In this document: piece by piece, positions 36,459 through 37,864 of the stretch
How the letters are laid out: every line of letters starts with the position of its first letter
Position numbering within the stretch: the first letter of the stretch is position 1
Assembly: GCA_030638825.1 (NCBI GenBank)
Contig: DAOWDU010000029.1
Location: 1 to 37,864, forward strand
DNA from: a bacterium
GTDB lineage: Bacteria > Patescibacteriota > Minisyncoccia > JAHIHE01 > JAGLIN01
Direction: 5' to 3'
Length of the DNA: 37,864 nt
Position numbers and translations under genes: made by a program
The notes under the pieces: model-generated
What the model saw: the letters and a program-made list of their open reading frames with translations, nothing else
Database searches by the model: none
Told to the model about the DNA's origin: nothing

Positions 36459-36520
36459 TGTTGATAATATAAACTTTGTAATTGTTGATAGCTCTGATTA
36501 AAGAGCCGTTAAGAAGATTA

Positions 36521-36549
36521 GTAGAGACGAGGCACTGCCTCGTCTCTAC
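36521..36549. repeat. 29-bp palindrome in coding sequence (gtagagacgaggca-c-tgcctcgtctctac)
   Basis: 14-bp perfect arms around one centre base; translated as (E)VETRQCLVST. Confidence 0.9.
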
Positions 36550-37742
36550 CTCATAAACTTCAGATACTCCTCCCGTCTCAGATCTGAACTTAAGATAGAC
36601 TTTTTTAGCATCAGGCAGAACTACATTTTCCTGATATGGCTCCCATGAGACATCTTTAAAATCAGGAGTGGTGGAGATTGCTATTTGATGAGCATTCTCT
36701 ACATTGCTGAGATTGATTGTCGTTTGGTTGTTAGTTGTGGTTATTTCAAAAGTTGGCTGGTTTTCGGAAGTAGGAATAATAGGAGGAGTTGAAGGAATAA
36801 AGCCGCTACTGCAAGCCATCGTTAAATTGAAGGTTGAGGAATCAGTTGAATTGCCGGCGTTGTCTATCGCTTTGACATACCAGATGTGAGCGCCGCAAGA
36901 TAAAGAATTACTTGAAGCAATAGAGGTCGCGCTGTTGCTGATATTGTCTGTATCTAAACTTCCGTCTATATAAAGCTGATATTTGGCAACACCAGAAGTA
37001 GCGTCTGAACCAGACCAAGCTAATGTTGGAGTATTGTCCCCAGTAGAACTATTATTAGCGGGAGAAGTAAGAGAAATAATTGGACCAGTAATATCCACTG
37101 TCCAAGTATGCGTTGTCGCTGATCCTTCGGCTTGCCAGTTGCCAGCAGTGTCTTTGCCGATTAAAGAAATGGTATGTTCGCCATCGGTTAAATCAGATAA
37201 AGCAAGATGAACGGCAATGGCTGTTTCACTGCCATAACTGCCAGAGTCTATTTTGTATTTGTAATGTGTAATGTCTGTTCCTGCGATAGTAATGTCTGTT
37301 GTGTTTTGATTAGTTGGATCAGCGGGAGCGCCAGAGTCAAAAGTGGCAAAGGAAGAAGCGGTATCTAAAACAAAACTTCCAGTGTTATATGAACTGCCTG
37401 CGTTTTCCAAACTGTCTCTGAATTGAGCATAAATTGTTTTACTGCCGTCAGCGTCTACGCATCCCGCGCCTGTCTTAATATTAAAATCTGTTTTTGGCGT
37501 AGCGTAATTTTCCCAAGTTGACCAAGATGAATTATCGCAGGAAAATCTCATTTGCGCGCTGGCTGTTCCTATTCCAGTATCGGCAATGGATAAATTCAAG
37601 GTTGGCGTAGTGTTATTTGTCGGATTACCTGAACCGTTAGAAATTGTCCCAGTAGAACCAGTAGTGTCAACGCCGACTGTCCAAGTAGAAGTTGATTGTC
37701 TGGAATTGCCGGCGTTGTCAATCCAGGGCTGTGCATTTATCT

Positions 37743-37862
37743 CTAACTCAGCTTATCATAGCTGAATAATCTCTTAATGTTTAAACTGTTTTTATATAAT
37801 TCCTGACTGATATTTTCTACTTCATTTGCTCTCATTGCGTTTAAAGCGAAGCTGCGCAGTCT
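37743..37862 (-). mobile_element. C-terminal fragment of a probable DDE-type (ISAs1-like?) transposase, cut by window edge
   Basis: Minus-strand reading 'RLRSFALNAMRANEVENISQELYKNSLNIKRLFSYDKLS*'; followed by IS-end-like agggctgtgcattta at the break in the adjacent ORF. Confidence 0.5.
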
Positions 37863-37864
37863 GG

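Larger units (their letters stand above)
36157..37728 (-). pseudogene. 5'-truncated exported surface protein: Ig-like domains plus two ~57-aa repeat modules (ORF track 36157-37599; frame open to about 37728)
   Basis: Ig-like segments '...AIDNAGNSTDSSTFNL', 'ISLTSPANNSSTGDNTPTLAWSGSDATSGVAKYQLYIDG'; frame extends upstream as WIDNAGNSRQSTSTWTVGVDTTGSTGTISNGSGNPTNNTTPT before hitting IS-like sequence; no start or signal peptide. Confidence 0.75.

Overview
Low-GC bacterial chromosomal window. Gene content and style suggest Candidate Phyla Radiation / Patescibacteria (inference only; no taxonomic search was possible). Recognisable content: a RhuM-family gene beside what looks like an internally deleted type III restriction (Res) gene; AtpZ; pyrimidine genes pyrF (interrupted by an in-frame TAG), pyrE and pyrD; dnaJ; a Na+/Ca2+ exchanger; a Fic protein; a 1279-aa protein ending in a PPP-type phosphatase domain; a VirD4/TraG-like ATPase and a VirB2/TrbC-like protein; tRNA-Gly(TCC); a secreted M30-like metallopeptidase; a PGRP amidase fused to a SpoIID domain; a WecB/TagA glycosyltransferase; gltX; a coiled-coil plus C39-like peptidase; and a minus-strand housekeeping block (serS, HD hydrolase, lysS, greA, clpP, tig, ppaC, nusA). 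The right edge holds an Ig-like/repeat-module surface protein gene that appears truncated by an IS. The most striking layer is a dense population of palindromic DNA elements. At least four intergenic families are present (TGTCATT..AATGACA elements of 137-139 bp; GGTTCCATAGTC elements including one nested inside another; CTGTGTTTGTCTGTG elements; an AATTTCTAATTTTC inverted repeat). Palindromic or dispersed repeat sequences also sit in frame inside protein-coding genes: a perfect 42-bp palindrome in gltX, and a 29-bp palindrome plus a 24-nt 'PSTGSGQA' insert in the surface-protein gene. Others supply the stop codons of tagA and serS. This resembles Rickettsia palindromic elements. A second notable theme is a roughly 57-aa repeat module shared by three exported proteins in the window.
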